Shown: piece by piece, positions 1-5,390 of the stretch
Layout: the number at the start of each line of letters is the position of its first letter
How positions within the stretch are numbered: position 1 is the stretch's first letter
Origin: Actinomycetes bacterium
Lineage (GTDB): Bacteria; Actinomycetota; Acidimicrobiia; Acidimicrobiales; RAAP-2
Assembly: GCA_021826255.1 (NCBI GenBank)
Contig: JAKBAZ010000092.1
Span: forward strand, 1-5,390
Direction: 5' to 3'
DNA length: 5,390 nucleotides
The notes under the pieces: model-generated
What the model saw: the letters and a program-made list of their open reading frames with translations, nothing else
What the model was told of the DNA's origin: nothing
The model's database searches: none
Translations under genes and position numbers: made by a program

Positions 1-1
1 C

Positions 2-907
2 GTCGGCGTCGCCGCCCGAGCCGTGGTTCTCGCCACGGGAGTGAGGGAGCGTCCGCGAAGCGCCCGTTGGATTGCCGGTGATCGAGATGGTCGAGTGATG
101 ACGACGGGCCAACTTCAACGAATGGTGGATCGGGGTCTCTTCACCCCTGCTCCAAGGGCGCTCGTGGTGGGGGCTGATCCAGTAGGTCTCTCGGCGCTAC
201 GCACCCTACGAGGCGCCGGTGCGCGAGAACTCACCCTCGTCAGCGAGCGAGAGCGAGGAGATCTTCTCCCGGTGGTGCCACGGCTCGCCCTGGGCTGGGG
301 GCGGGGTCGACTTCGCGAGAGTTCCCGCATTCTCGGAGTGTGGCGAGACGGCGAGCACTTACGAGTGGAAGGCGAGCAGCGGGGAATGACGTGGTCGCAG
401 GTGGTCGATACGGTCGTGGTGAGTGGTGACTGGATTCCCGACGTTGAGGTCGCGCGCCTCGGGGGTCTACGACTCTCCGACACCACCCGGGGTCCCCTCG
501 TGGACAGCGAGGGCGAGACGTCGAGGTCGGGGGTCTTTGCCGTCGGCAACGTTGTCCATCCCGCCCAACGCGCTGACGTGTGTGCGCTCGAGGGAGCGCG
601 TCTCGCCGAAGGACTGCGGACGTATCTCGCGGGTCGGGAAGGGTCGACTCCGACCGTTCGACTCGAGGAGGGTGAGGGGTGTGCGTGGGTGACGCCGGCC
701 GCGACCTCGTCGACCTCGGTTGAACTCACCCTGTGGCCACGTGAGCGTCGCGTCGGTGCCTGGCTCTCACTGGAGGGTTCGACTGAGGACGGGCGACTCC
801 TCGAGGTTCGCCGTCACTTCGTCGGCGTACTGATTCCCGGCATCGCGAGGAGGACTCGCGTGACTCTGCCTCCCGGTGAGGTGGTGTGCATCTCCCTTCG
901 CTCGTAA
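2..907 (+). CDS. FAD/NAD(P)-dependent oxidoreductase, GlpB/HcnB-like, 5'-truncated by window edge
   Basis: This is the C-terminal 301 residues of a flavin-dependent oxidoreductase. The frame is open from position 2, so the true start and the N-terminal FAD-binding motif lie outside the window. A GTG at 23 is an internal valine, not a start. Visible residues 8-18 (VVLATGVRERP) match the ATG element of the pyridine nucleotide-disulfide oxidoreductase fold. A second Rossmann motif follows at about 54-65 (LVVGADPVGLSA), with the middle glycine replaced by aspartate. A late FAD-contact motif lies at about 178-187 (VFAVGNVVHP), followed by ADVCALEGARLAEGL. GN in place of the usual GD, and the beta-rich tail after about residue 210, recall the proteins annotated as HcnB or GlpB-like subunits beside glycerol-3-phosphate or amino-acid dehydrogenases. 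The physiological substrate cannot be told from this fragment. It ends 86 bases before the transporter genes and has no obvious functional link to them. Family call good, specific role open. Confidence 0.8.
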   Translation, partial: VGVAARAVVLATGVRERPRSARWIAGDRDGRVMTTGQLQRMVDRGLFTPAPRALVVGADPVGLSALRTLRGAGARELTLVSERERGDLLPVVPRLALGWGRGRLRESSRILGVWRDGEHLRVEGEQRGMTWSQVVDTVVVSGDWIPDVEVARLGGLRLSDTTRGPLVDSEGETSRSGVFAVGNVVHPAQRADVCALEGARLAEGLRTYLAGREGSTPTVRLEEGEGCAWVTPAATSSTSVELTLWPRERRVGAWLSLEGSTEDGRLLEVRRHFVGVLIPGIARRTRVTLPPGEVVCISLRS

Positions 908-993
908 GAATTCATTTACGTCTCGCCAAATTGTTTCACGGGGTTAACTCCCGACGGCGCCCGTTCACTCGCCACCGTACTTACATGGGGCTT
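908..993 (+). other. Intergenic gap upstream of the transporter, with a near-palindrome GGGGTTAACTCC
   Basis: This 86-base gap should hold the promoter of the ABC operon if the operon has its own. Its left part (908-950) is richer in A and T than the flanking genes. At 940-951 lies GGGGTTAACTCC, an inverted repeat centred on GTTAAC with one mismatched pair, which could be a regulator site. I could not pair a convincing -35 with a -10 at normal spacing, and I see no terminator hairpin after the oxidoreductase, so read-through from upstream remains possible. No DtxR/IdeR or Fur-like box is recognisable. Confidence 0.25.
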
Positions 994-2145
994 ATGAAGA
1001 ACACCTCCATCATGGCGTCGCGACTCCTTAAGAGCCGTCGACTCACCGGAGCCCTCGTGGCGTCGGTCGCAGTATCGTCCCTGTCCCTCGCCGGGCTCGG
1101 CGCCGCGACGGCGCACGCGTCCTCGGTGCCGACCTTGTTGCTCTACAACGCGCAGGGCTACGGTGACTACGTCGCCAAGGTCTTCAACGCGACCAACCCC
1201 GGATTCAAGATCGTCGTAGACGACAACTCCACCGGTCCCTTGTTCACCAAGATTCAGGCGGAGGAGCAGGCCGGTAACCCGAAGTGGGGCATCTTCTGGG
1301 CCGACGGCGCGACCGAGTTCGCCGCGCTCGACACCCTGGGCTACCTCCAGAAGAACGCCTACATGTCGACCGCGCAGTACAACGCCTTCGGTAAGGCCAA
1401 CATCCCGGCGAACCACAGCTACGCGCCCACCGGCCTCACGGTCATGGGTGGCCTTTGCTACGACAAGGTCGCCACGAAGGGCGTCAAGTTGCCCACAACG
1501 TGGGCTCAGCTGACCTCGGTGCCGAAGGGTTCGCTCGGCATGAACGACCCGTCACAGTCGGGACCGACCTACCCGATGATCGCTGGTGTGTTCGCGCACC
1601 TGTCAGGCATCACGGCGTCGATGCACCCGACCAAGGCTCAGGTCGCCGCGGCGGTGAAGAAGGGCGAGGCGTACTTCATGCAGTTGAAGAAGAACGGTCT
1701 GGTCGTTCACCCGACGAACGGGCCGACCCTCGGTGCGCTCGAGTCCAACCCGGCGACCATCAAGATGGCCATCATTCAGTCCTCGGCGTGCTACGGCGAC
1801 ATCACCGCGACGCCCAAGTCGCTGTGGCCGACCGGTGCCGTCAAGTACCTCGACTACTCGGTGGCTCTGACCTCGAACATCGCGGTGAGCAACAAGCTCT
1901 CCCCCGCCCTGCAAAAGGACGCGGACAAGTTCATTGCTTTCGTGACCTCGAAGGCCGGACAGGTTGCGATGCAGCACGGTGACCCCCACGGTGACGGCCT
2001 CTTCTGGCCGGTGGTCAGTGGTGTCAGCCCCGAGAAGTACCTGCCGAGCTACAACATCACTCGTGGATTCCCCATCAACCCCTACGTGTGGGGCCCGCTG
2101 GAGAACCAGATCAACACCTGGTTCACGAACAACATCATCAACTAG
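994..2145 (+). CDS. ABC transporter extracellular solute-binding protein, iron(III)/FbpA-like superfamily
   Basis: This is the periplasmic-type receptor of the ABC importer encoded by the next two genes; it should bind the solute outside the membrane and hand it to the permease. With a start at ATG 994 it has 383 residues. A clear signal peptide is visible: a basic N-terminus (K2, R10, K13, R15, R16), a hydrophobic stretch at 18-40 and an AHA site ending at 42. No cysteine lies near the cleavage site, so it is not a typical lipoprotein. The mature part shows the type II binding-protein pattern: VPTLLLYNAQGYGDYV at the front, WGIFWADGATEFAALDTLGYL in the first lobe, NDPSQSGPTYPMIAGVF in the hinge/second lobe, and GLFWPVVSGVSP near the end. 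The only cysteines are C155 and C266, a possible disulfide. The two adjacent tyrosines typical of ferric FbpA are not evident, so the substrate is open: ferric complex, aminoethylphosphonate or another small solute. The start is uncertain. ATG 985, 994 and 1012 are all in frame and none has a good Shine-Dalgarno; the in-frame GTG at 886 overlaps the upstream gene and would spoil the signal peptide. 994 keeps the most typical leader. Confidence 0.85.
   Translation: MKNTSIMASRLLKSRRLTGALVASVAVSSLSLAGLGAATAHASSVPTLLLYNAQGYGDYVAKVFNATNPGFKIVVDDNSTGPLFTKIQAEEQAGNPKWGIFWADGATEFAALDTLGYLQKNAYMSTAQYNAFGKANIPANHSYAPTGLTVMGGLCYDKVATKGVKLPTTWAQLTSVPKGSLGMNDPSQSGPTYPMIAGVFAHLSGITASMHPTKAQVAAAVKKGEAYFMQLKKNGLVVHPTNGPTLGALESNPATIKMAIIQSSACYGDITATPKSLWPTGAVKYLDYSVALTSNIAVSNKLSPALQKDADKFIAFVTSKAGQVAMQHGDPHGDGLFWPVVSGVSPEKYLPSYNITRGFPINPYVWGPLENQINTWFTNNIIN
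1975..1995 (+). repeat. Exact 9-base direct repeat (CACGGTGAC) encoding HGD-P-HGD
   Basis: CACGGTGAC occurs at 1975-1983 and again at 1987-1995, separated by one CCC codon. It encodes residues 328-334 (HGDPHGD) of the binding protein, with identical codons in both copies, which points to a small tandem duplication. The segment lies just before the conserved GLFWPVV stretch near the C-terminus and puts two histidines and two aspartates close together. Confidence 0.7.
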
Positions 2146-2167
2146 AAGTACTACAGTCCCCGTGACA

Positions 2168-2205
2168 GCGTGTGGTCGCGGTGCTTCGGCACCGCGACCA
2201 CACGC
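2168..2205 (+). promoter_or_regulatory. Perfect 17-bp hairpin with UUCG tetraloop between binding-protein and permease genes
   Basis: The left arm 2168-2184 and right arm 2189-2205 are exact reverse complements (17 of 17) around the loop TTCG, closed by C-G, the especially stable cUUCGg tetraloop in RNA. It starts 23 bases after the stop of the binding-protein gene and ends 33 bases before the permease start. No run of T follows, so it is not a classical Rho-independent terminator. In many ABC operons a hairpin at this place protects the 3' end of the binding-protein mRNA or partly stops transcription, so that the receptor is made in excess over the membrane parts. That role is inferred from position; the hairpin itself is seen directly. 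Confidence 0.85.
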
Positions 2206-2223
2206 ATTCGCGTGTGATGAGCC

Positions 2224-2230
2224 GAGGGAG
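2224..2230 (+). promoter_or_regulatory. Ribosome binding site of the permease gene
   Basis: The purine-rich GAGGGAG lies 8 bases before GTG 2239 and supports that GTG as the start of the permease. It sits 18 bases downstream of the 17-bp hairpin, so folding in this leader could affect its access. Confidence 0.65.
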
Positions 2231-2238
2231 ACGACCAA

Positions 2239-3993
2239 GTGAGTCTGACGTCGAGTGTGACCTATCGCGTGCGCCGAGTGGCGTGGTCGGGGCTCCTCGT
2301 GTGGGTGGTACTGCTGCTTCTCATCGTGCTCCCCGTGTTGTTCTTCGTCGTGACGGCGGTGAGCCCCCGACTCATGAACTCGGGTCCCCAGTGGTTCACG
2401 TTGTCCAATATCTCGGCCGCCTTCTCGGGCTACACCGGGCAGGGCATCCTGGACTCACTCTGGGTGTCCTTCCTCGTCGGGGTCTTCGCGACCTCGGCCG
2501 CTACGGCGGTGGCTTGGCTCGTGCTGCGCACCAACGTGTGGGGACGACGCTTGTTCAGCGGGGCAATGTGGCTCCTTCTCCTCCTTCCCACGTGGATGAC
2601 CACTCTGGGGTGGATCGACGTAGTGTCCCCTGGAGAGCTCCTCTCGGCCGTTGGCATCCACTCGCTGTGGGTGTACCACATGTTCTTCGGGGCGAGCGGT
2701 ATCGTCTTCGTTCTCACGACGGCCTCTCTCCCCTTCTCCTACATCGTGGTCTCAGCGGGTCTGAGAGGTCTCGGTTCGGAGTTTGAGGACGCGGCCCGGG
2801 TCCACGGTGCGTCGAGAGTGCGGACCCTTCGAACCGTTCTACCGATTATCGCCCCGGCACTTCTCAGCGCGTTCGTGATCGCCTTCGCCGAGTCCATGAG
2901 TGACTTCGGTACGGCCTACACCCTGGGGTCGGCCTCCCACTTCCCGATCGCCACCCTGACGTTGTTCAACGCCATCTCCAATTTCCCCGCCAACTTCCCC
3001 GTGGCGGCCGTAATCGCCGGGGTCCTGATCCTCTCGACTGTTCCTCCAGTCTTTCTCCAAGCCCGCATGATGAGGGGACGCTCCTACGCGGTCTTAAGTG
3101 GCCGTACTCGAGCGGTGCGTCGTCACCAGTTCCCCACGCCGACGAGAATTGCGGTGACGGCGGGTCTCGCCGTGTTCGTCCTCATTGTGGTGGGAATGCC
3201 CGTCCTTGGAGCGTTGTCGAGTTCCTTCACCAACACGGCGAGTTTTGTCACACCCACCGGGATTCACTGGACTTTCCAGTCCTACAAGGACGTCTTCTCC
3301 TCGTTGCCGTCTTACACCTCACTCGGAGCACCACTCGTGACCTCCAACCGACTCGGTCTCTGGGTCGCTACCCTCACTGTTGTGGTGGGGCTGATCTTGG
3401 CCCGGCGCATCGCGAAGTCGAGCGGAAGTTGGAGTCAGCGCATCACCGACGTCTTCTTGATGGGATCGGTCGCCATTCCCGGCATCGTGCTCGGTATTGG
3501 GTACATCTTCTTCTACGACCAGCGTTTCATCACCCACCACATCGTCGATCTCTACGAAACAACTCCGCTGATTGTCCTCGGCCTCACCGCGTCGGCGCTA
3601 CCCGGACAGTCTCGACTTCTGCTCGGTCCGGTCTCGCAGATTCAGTCGAATCTGAACGACGCGGCACGAGTCCACGGGGCCGGAAAGATTCGCGCCTGGC
3701 GTACGACGACGATGCCCCTGCTCTCTCGAGCGATCGTCTGGGCGTGGGTTTTGACCTTCACTAAGACCATTTCGGAGTTGGCGGTGGCGCAGATTCTCTT
3801 CGTCCCCGGTCAACAACCGGCCTCGGTCACGATTGAGCAGTATCTCGGAACCGTCTTCGCCAGTGTTGGCTCGGCGGCCACGGTGATCACGCTGGCCGAG
3901 ATGTTGGGCGTCATCGGTGTCGTTCTATTGGTGTATCGACTGGTCACTCCGCGCGGGTGGCGACGAATTGGAGAGGCGGGAGCCAACACATGA
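2239..3993 (+). CDS. ABC transporter permease with two fused transmembrane domains, FbpB-like
   Basis: This membrane protein forms the translocation channel of the importer. At 584 residues it carries two binding-protein-dependent permease domains in one chain, about 70-275 and 370-570, the arrangement typical of FbpB-type ferric and related importers. About twelve hydrophobic segments can be picked out, near 17-40, 72-96, 108-126, 148-172, 205-225, 253-273, 303-328, 371-389, 404-426, 442-460, 497-518 and 545-567. Each half has a cytoplasmic EAA coupling loop: FEDAARVHGASRVRTLRTVLP at about 182-202 (first) and LNDAARVHGAGKIRAWRTTTM at about 472-492 (second). Both share the octamer DAARVHGA. 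Family-typical stretches follow them, SDFGTAYTLG at 221-230 and ISELAVAQILFVPG at 511-524. The GTG start is supported by GAGGGAG 8 bases upstream. The gene follows the binding-protein gene by 93 bases and overlaps the ATPase gene by four, so the two are probably translationally coupled. The transported solute cannot be read from the permease alone. Confidence 0.93.
   Translation: MSLTSSVTYRVRRVAWSGLLVWVVLLLLIVLPVLFFVVTAVSPRLMNSGPQWFTLSNISAAFSGYTGQGILDSLWVSFLVGVFATSAATAVAWLVLRTNVWGRRLFSGAMWLLLLLPTWMTTLGWIDVVSPGELLSAVGIHSLWVYHMFFGASGIVFVLTTASLPFSYIVVSAGLRGLGSEFEDAARVHGASRVRTLRTVLPIIAPALLSAFVIAFAESMSDFGTAYTLGSASHFPIATLTLFNAISNFPANFPVAAVIAGVLILSTVPPVFLQARMMRGRSYAVLSGRTRAVRRHQFPTPTRIAVTAGLAVFVLIVVGMPVLGALSSSFTNTASFVTPTGIHWTFQSYKDVFSSLPSYTSLGAPLVTSNRLGLWVATLTVVVGLILARRIAKSSGSWSQRITDVFLMGSVAIPGIVLGIGYIFFYDQRFITHHIVDLYETTPLIVLGLTASALPGQSRLLLGPVSQIQSNLNDAARVHGAGKIRAWRTTTMPLLSRAIVWAWVLTFTKTISELAVAQILFVPGQQPASVTIEQYLGTVFASVGSAATVITLAEMLGVIGVVLLVYRLVTPRGWRRIGEAGANT
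3978..3982 (+). promoter_or_regulatory. Ribosome binding site deciding the ATPase start
   Basis: GGGAG lies 7 bases before ATG 3990, inside the end of the permease gene. It favours ATG 3990 over the in-frame GTG at 3957, which would add 11 residues with no family resemblance. Confidence 0.65.
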
Positions 3994-5084
3994 GCACGTC
4001 CGTGAATGCGGAGAGCATCGACATCATCGGACTGCGCAAGCAGTTCAAGGACAAGGTCGCCCTCAACGACGTGACCCTCTCCATTAAGCCCGGGTCCTTC
4101 ACCGTTCTGCTGGGGCCATCGGGATCGGGTAAGACGACGTTGCTGCGCTGTCTGGCGGGCATTGAACGCCCCAGCGCGGGGACGATTTCGCTGAGCGGCC
4201 GCGAGGTGGCCGGTCCGAAGACCTTCGTCGGACCCGAGAAGCGCAATCTGTCCATGGTCTTCCAGGACTACGCCCTCTGGCCCCACATGACGGTGAGAAA
4301 GAACATCGCATTTCCTCTCGCCAACTCCGACATCGAGCGCGGATCGCGTGAGGCTCGGGTGAACGACCTACTCGAGAGAGTGGGAATTGCCCACCTCGCT
4401 GACAACTACCCCAACGAACTCTCCGGTGGTGAACAGCAGCGGGTCGCCCTCGCCCGCGCCCTGTCGTCTCACGTCGGTCTAGTGCTCTTCGACGAACCAC
4501 TTTCCAACCTTGACGCCGACCGTCGTGACCTCCTTCGCATCGAGATCGCCACTCTCACCCGTGAGAGTGGCGCGACGGCGGTGTACATCACCCACGACCA
4601 GGCCGAAGCGTTCGCGCTCGCCGACCGTATCGGCGTGCTGAACAAGGGGGAGTTGGTCCAGTGGGCCTCGCCCGAAAAGATCTACCGCCAACCCGCCAAC
4701 GCCTTCGTGGCCCGATTCACTGGCGTGGCCGGTGAATTTCCCGTTGAGCTCGCCTCGCACGAGGGTGGAGAGATGATCTCCGTCAAACTCCCCTTCGCCC
4801 AGGGGGCGATGGTCGAGGCGACCCGTATCGAGGACTCCCCGTTGGGTACCTCACCCCACGTCTTCGTGCGAGCCGCCGGAGTGAGTCTGCACGCCGAGTC
4901 CCACGGCGACGGATTGGCGGGTTCCGTTCTCGACCACGCCTACACCGGCCGTGGTTACGAGCACGTGGTCGAGATTGGGGAGGGTCGAGTGTTAACGAAG
5001 ATCTACTCGACCAAGCGTTTCGAGCGGGGAACCAACGTGCGGGTGGTGTTGGACCCCACGCAGTGTTTCGTTATGGATGTTTAA
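3990..5084 (+). CDS. ABC transporter ATP-binding protein, FbpC/PotA-like with C-terminal TOBE-type domain
   Basis: This is the cytoplasmic ATPase that powers the importer, acting as a dimer on the two EAA loops of the permease. With the ATG at 3990 it has 364 residues, normal for FbpC/PotA/UgpC-type subunits. All nucleotide-binding elements are intact: Walker A GPSGSGKTT (42-50), Q-loop glutamine Q92 in VFQDYALWPHMTV, signature LSGGEQQ (144-150), Walker B LVLFDEP with catalytic E169, D-loop SNLD (172-175) and switch histidine H202 in YITHDQAEA. Residues 227-245 (SPEKIYRQPANAFVARFTG) are the usual end of the nucleotide-binding part. The remainder, about 246-364, is beta-rich and fits a TOBE-like regulatory domain, weakly conserved by eye. 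The start overlaps the permease stop (ATGA at 3990-3993), showing co-translation. An in-frame TTA leucine codon at 4992 is rare for this GC-rich gene. Function as an importer ATPase is firm; ferric iron as substrate is only the commonest annotation for this arrangement. Confidence 0.95.
   Translation: MSTSVNAESIDIIGLRKQFKDKVALNDVTLSIKPGSFTVLLGPSGSGKTTLLRCLAGIERPSAGTISLSGREVAGPKTFVGPEKRNLSMVFQDYALWPHMTVRKNIAFPLANSDIERGSREARVNDLLERVGIAHLADNYPNELSGGEQQRVALARALSSHVGLVLFDEPLSNLDADRRDLLRIEIATLTRESGATAVYITHDQAEAFALADRIGVLNKGELVQWASPEKIYRQPANAFVARFTGVAGEFPVELASHEGGEMISVKLPFAQGAMVEATRIEDSPLGTSPHVFVRAAGVSLHAESHGDGLAGSVLDHAYTGRGYEHVVEIGEGRVLTKIYSTKRFERGTNVRVVLDPTQCFVMDV
4547..4572. repeat. Perfect 12-bp inverted repeat inside the ATPase gene
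   Basis: Arms CGCCACTCTCAC (4547-4558) and GTGAGAGTGGCG (4561-4572) are exact reverse complements around CC. In RNA this would form a hairpin of about 11 bp with a four-base loop. It falls in codons for about residues 186-195 (IATLTRESGA), just before the switch-histidine strand. No function is known to me. Confidence 0.75.
4715..4737. repeat. Near-perfect 10-bp inverted repeat inside the ATPase gene
   Basis: ATTCACTGGC (4715-4724) pairs with GCCGGTGAAT (4728-4737) around GTG, with nine Watson-Crick pairs and one G-T. It lies where the nucleotide-binding domain gives way to the C-terminal domain (residues about 242-250). Weaker than the repeat at 4547 and possibly chance. Confidence 0.45.
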
Positions 5085-5133
5085 GTAATATTGAGTTTCG
5101 ACTAAACTGGACGTTTTAGGAAAGGTTCGGGCT
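5085..5133 (+). promoter_or_regulatory. AT-rich gap with possible promoter for the downstream membrane protein gene
   Basis: This 49-base gap is much richer in A and T than the genes around it. It contains TAATAT at 5086, TTGAGT at 5091 and a short inverted repeat AGTTT-N5-AAACT at 5094-5108. No pair of hexamers has clean -35/-10 spacing, and no terminator is visible after the ATPase gene. The membrane protein gene could have its own promoter here or be read from the operon. Confidence 0.3.
5118..5125 (+). promoter_or_regulatory. Ribosome binding site of the downstream membrane protein gene
   Basis: AGGAAAGG lies 8 bases before ATG 5134. It supports that start over the second ATG at 5140, which would be 14 bases away. 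Confidence 0.65.
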
Positions 5134-5390
5134 ATGCCGATGTTGGCCACGACCGTCTCGTCGGGGGTTCTGGTCCTCGTTGGAGCGGTCTTTCTCGCGA
5201 GCGCCGTCGAAATGGTCGAAGCGCTCACCATCGTGGTGGCGGTGGGTCACACGCGGGGCTGGCGATCAGCTCTTCAAGGCGTCGCCCTTGCGCTCGTCGC
5301 CCTGACCGCCCTGGTGGCGGCGTTCGGACCGGCTCTCGTGCACGTCCCCTTGTCGGCGCTTCGACTCATCGTCGGGGGAGGTCTTCTTAT
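5134..5390 (+). CDS. Polytopic membrane protein, COG4280-like, 3' end beyond window
   Basis: The first 85 residues of a membrane protein are present and the frame is still open at the right edge. Hydrophobic segments are visible at about 10-38, 46-68 and 73-85. The stretch SAVEMVEALTIVVAVG (23-38), followed by HTRGWRSALQG, resembles the start of uncharacterised bacterial membrane proteins that I recall as COG4280; this is from memory and was not checked by a search. Glutamates E26 and E29 lie within or at the end of the first hydrophobic segment, forming ExxEA. The place and spacing recall the REGLE motif of FTR1/EfeU iron permeases, but the preceding arginine is missing. The start is supported by AGGAAAGG 8 bases upstream. 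It follows the ATPase gene by 49 bases, so a link with the importer is possible but not shown. Biochemical role unknown. Confidence 0.75.
   Translation, partial: MPMLATTVSSGVLVLVGAVFLASAVEMVEALTIVVAVGHTRGWRSALQGVALALVALTALVAAFGPALVHVPLSALRLIVGGGLL

Noticed and set aside
115..729. Long open frame on the minus strand opposite the oxidoreductase
   Set aside because: Arg/Ser/Pro-rich translation with no domain; it is the complement of a well-supported gene, as are the other minus-strand frames at 916-1416, 1603-2238 and 3810-4286.
844..860. 6-bp inverted repeat CGCGAG/CTCGCG near the end of the oxidoreductase gene
   Set aside because: A stem this short is expected by chance in GC-rich DNA; it lies inside the coding region and has no T-run.
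931..983. Promoter with TTGTTT at 931 as -35
   Set aside because: No -10-like hexamer lies 16-18 bases downstream; the nearby TTAACT is too close.
1455..1982. Plus-strand overlapping frame within the binding-protein gene
   Set aside because: Low-complexity, Arg/Gly/His-rich translation in another frame of a clear gene; typical of GC-rich DNA.
2168..2217. Hairpin as a standard Rho-independent terminator
   Set aside because: No T-run follows the stem, and the downstream genes belong to the same transporter, so full termination is unlikely.
2172..2786. Plus-strand frame overlapping the hairpin and the permease start
   Set aside because: Its translation has no recognisable features and it runs through the hairpin; the permease frame explains the region.
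5115..5133. DtxR/IdeR iron box at TTAGGAAAGG
   Set aside because: Only the left half resembles the box; the right half lacks the symmetric CCTAA, and the stretch is better explained as the ribosome binding site.

Overview
The window is GC-rich bacterial DNA. All five genes lie on the plus strand and are tightly packed, with heavy use of G/C-ending codons and GTG starts. This suits an actinobacterium, possibly of the Acidimicrobiia. The lineage is an impression from composition and protein style, not from any marker gene.

Layout. (1) Positions 2-907 hold the 3' part of an FAD/NAD(P)-dependent oxidoreductase related to the GlpB/HcnB type; its start lies left of the window. (2) After an 86-base gap comes a three-gene ABC importer: a secreted solute-binding protein (994-2145), a double-domain permease (2239-3993) and an ATPase (3990-5084). 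The binding-protein and permease genes are separated by 93 bases containing a perfect 17-bp hairpin capped by a UUCG tetraloop. The permease and ATPase genes overlap by ATGA. (3) After a 49-base AT-rich gap, a polytopic membrane protein starts at 5134 and runs off the right edge.

How the genes work together. The binding protein would capture a solute outside the membrane. The single permease chain carries both transmembrane domains, each with its own EAA loop, and would pair with a dimer of the ATPase. This architecture and the sequence style are those of the ferric-iron / 2-aminoethylphosphonate / polyamine importer group (FbpABC-like), and ferric iron is the most usual annotation. The substrate is not proven: the adjacent tyrosine pair that binds iron in classical FbpA is not evident. 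The last gene has an ExxEA motif at the end of its first hydrophobic segment, which resembles the REGLE motif of FTR1/EfeU iron permeases. That is only a suggestion.

No mobile element, CRISPR array, tRNA or rRNA was seen. The most unusual elements are the UUCG hairpin, with a competing short hairpin just downstream, a perfect 12-bp inverted repeat inside the ATPase gene, and an exact 9-base direct repeat encoding HGD-P-HGD in the binding protein. Most of the window looks like an ordinary transporter operon; I did not find a clearly new system.
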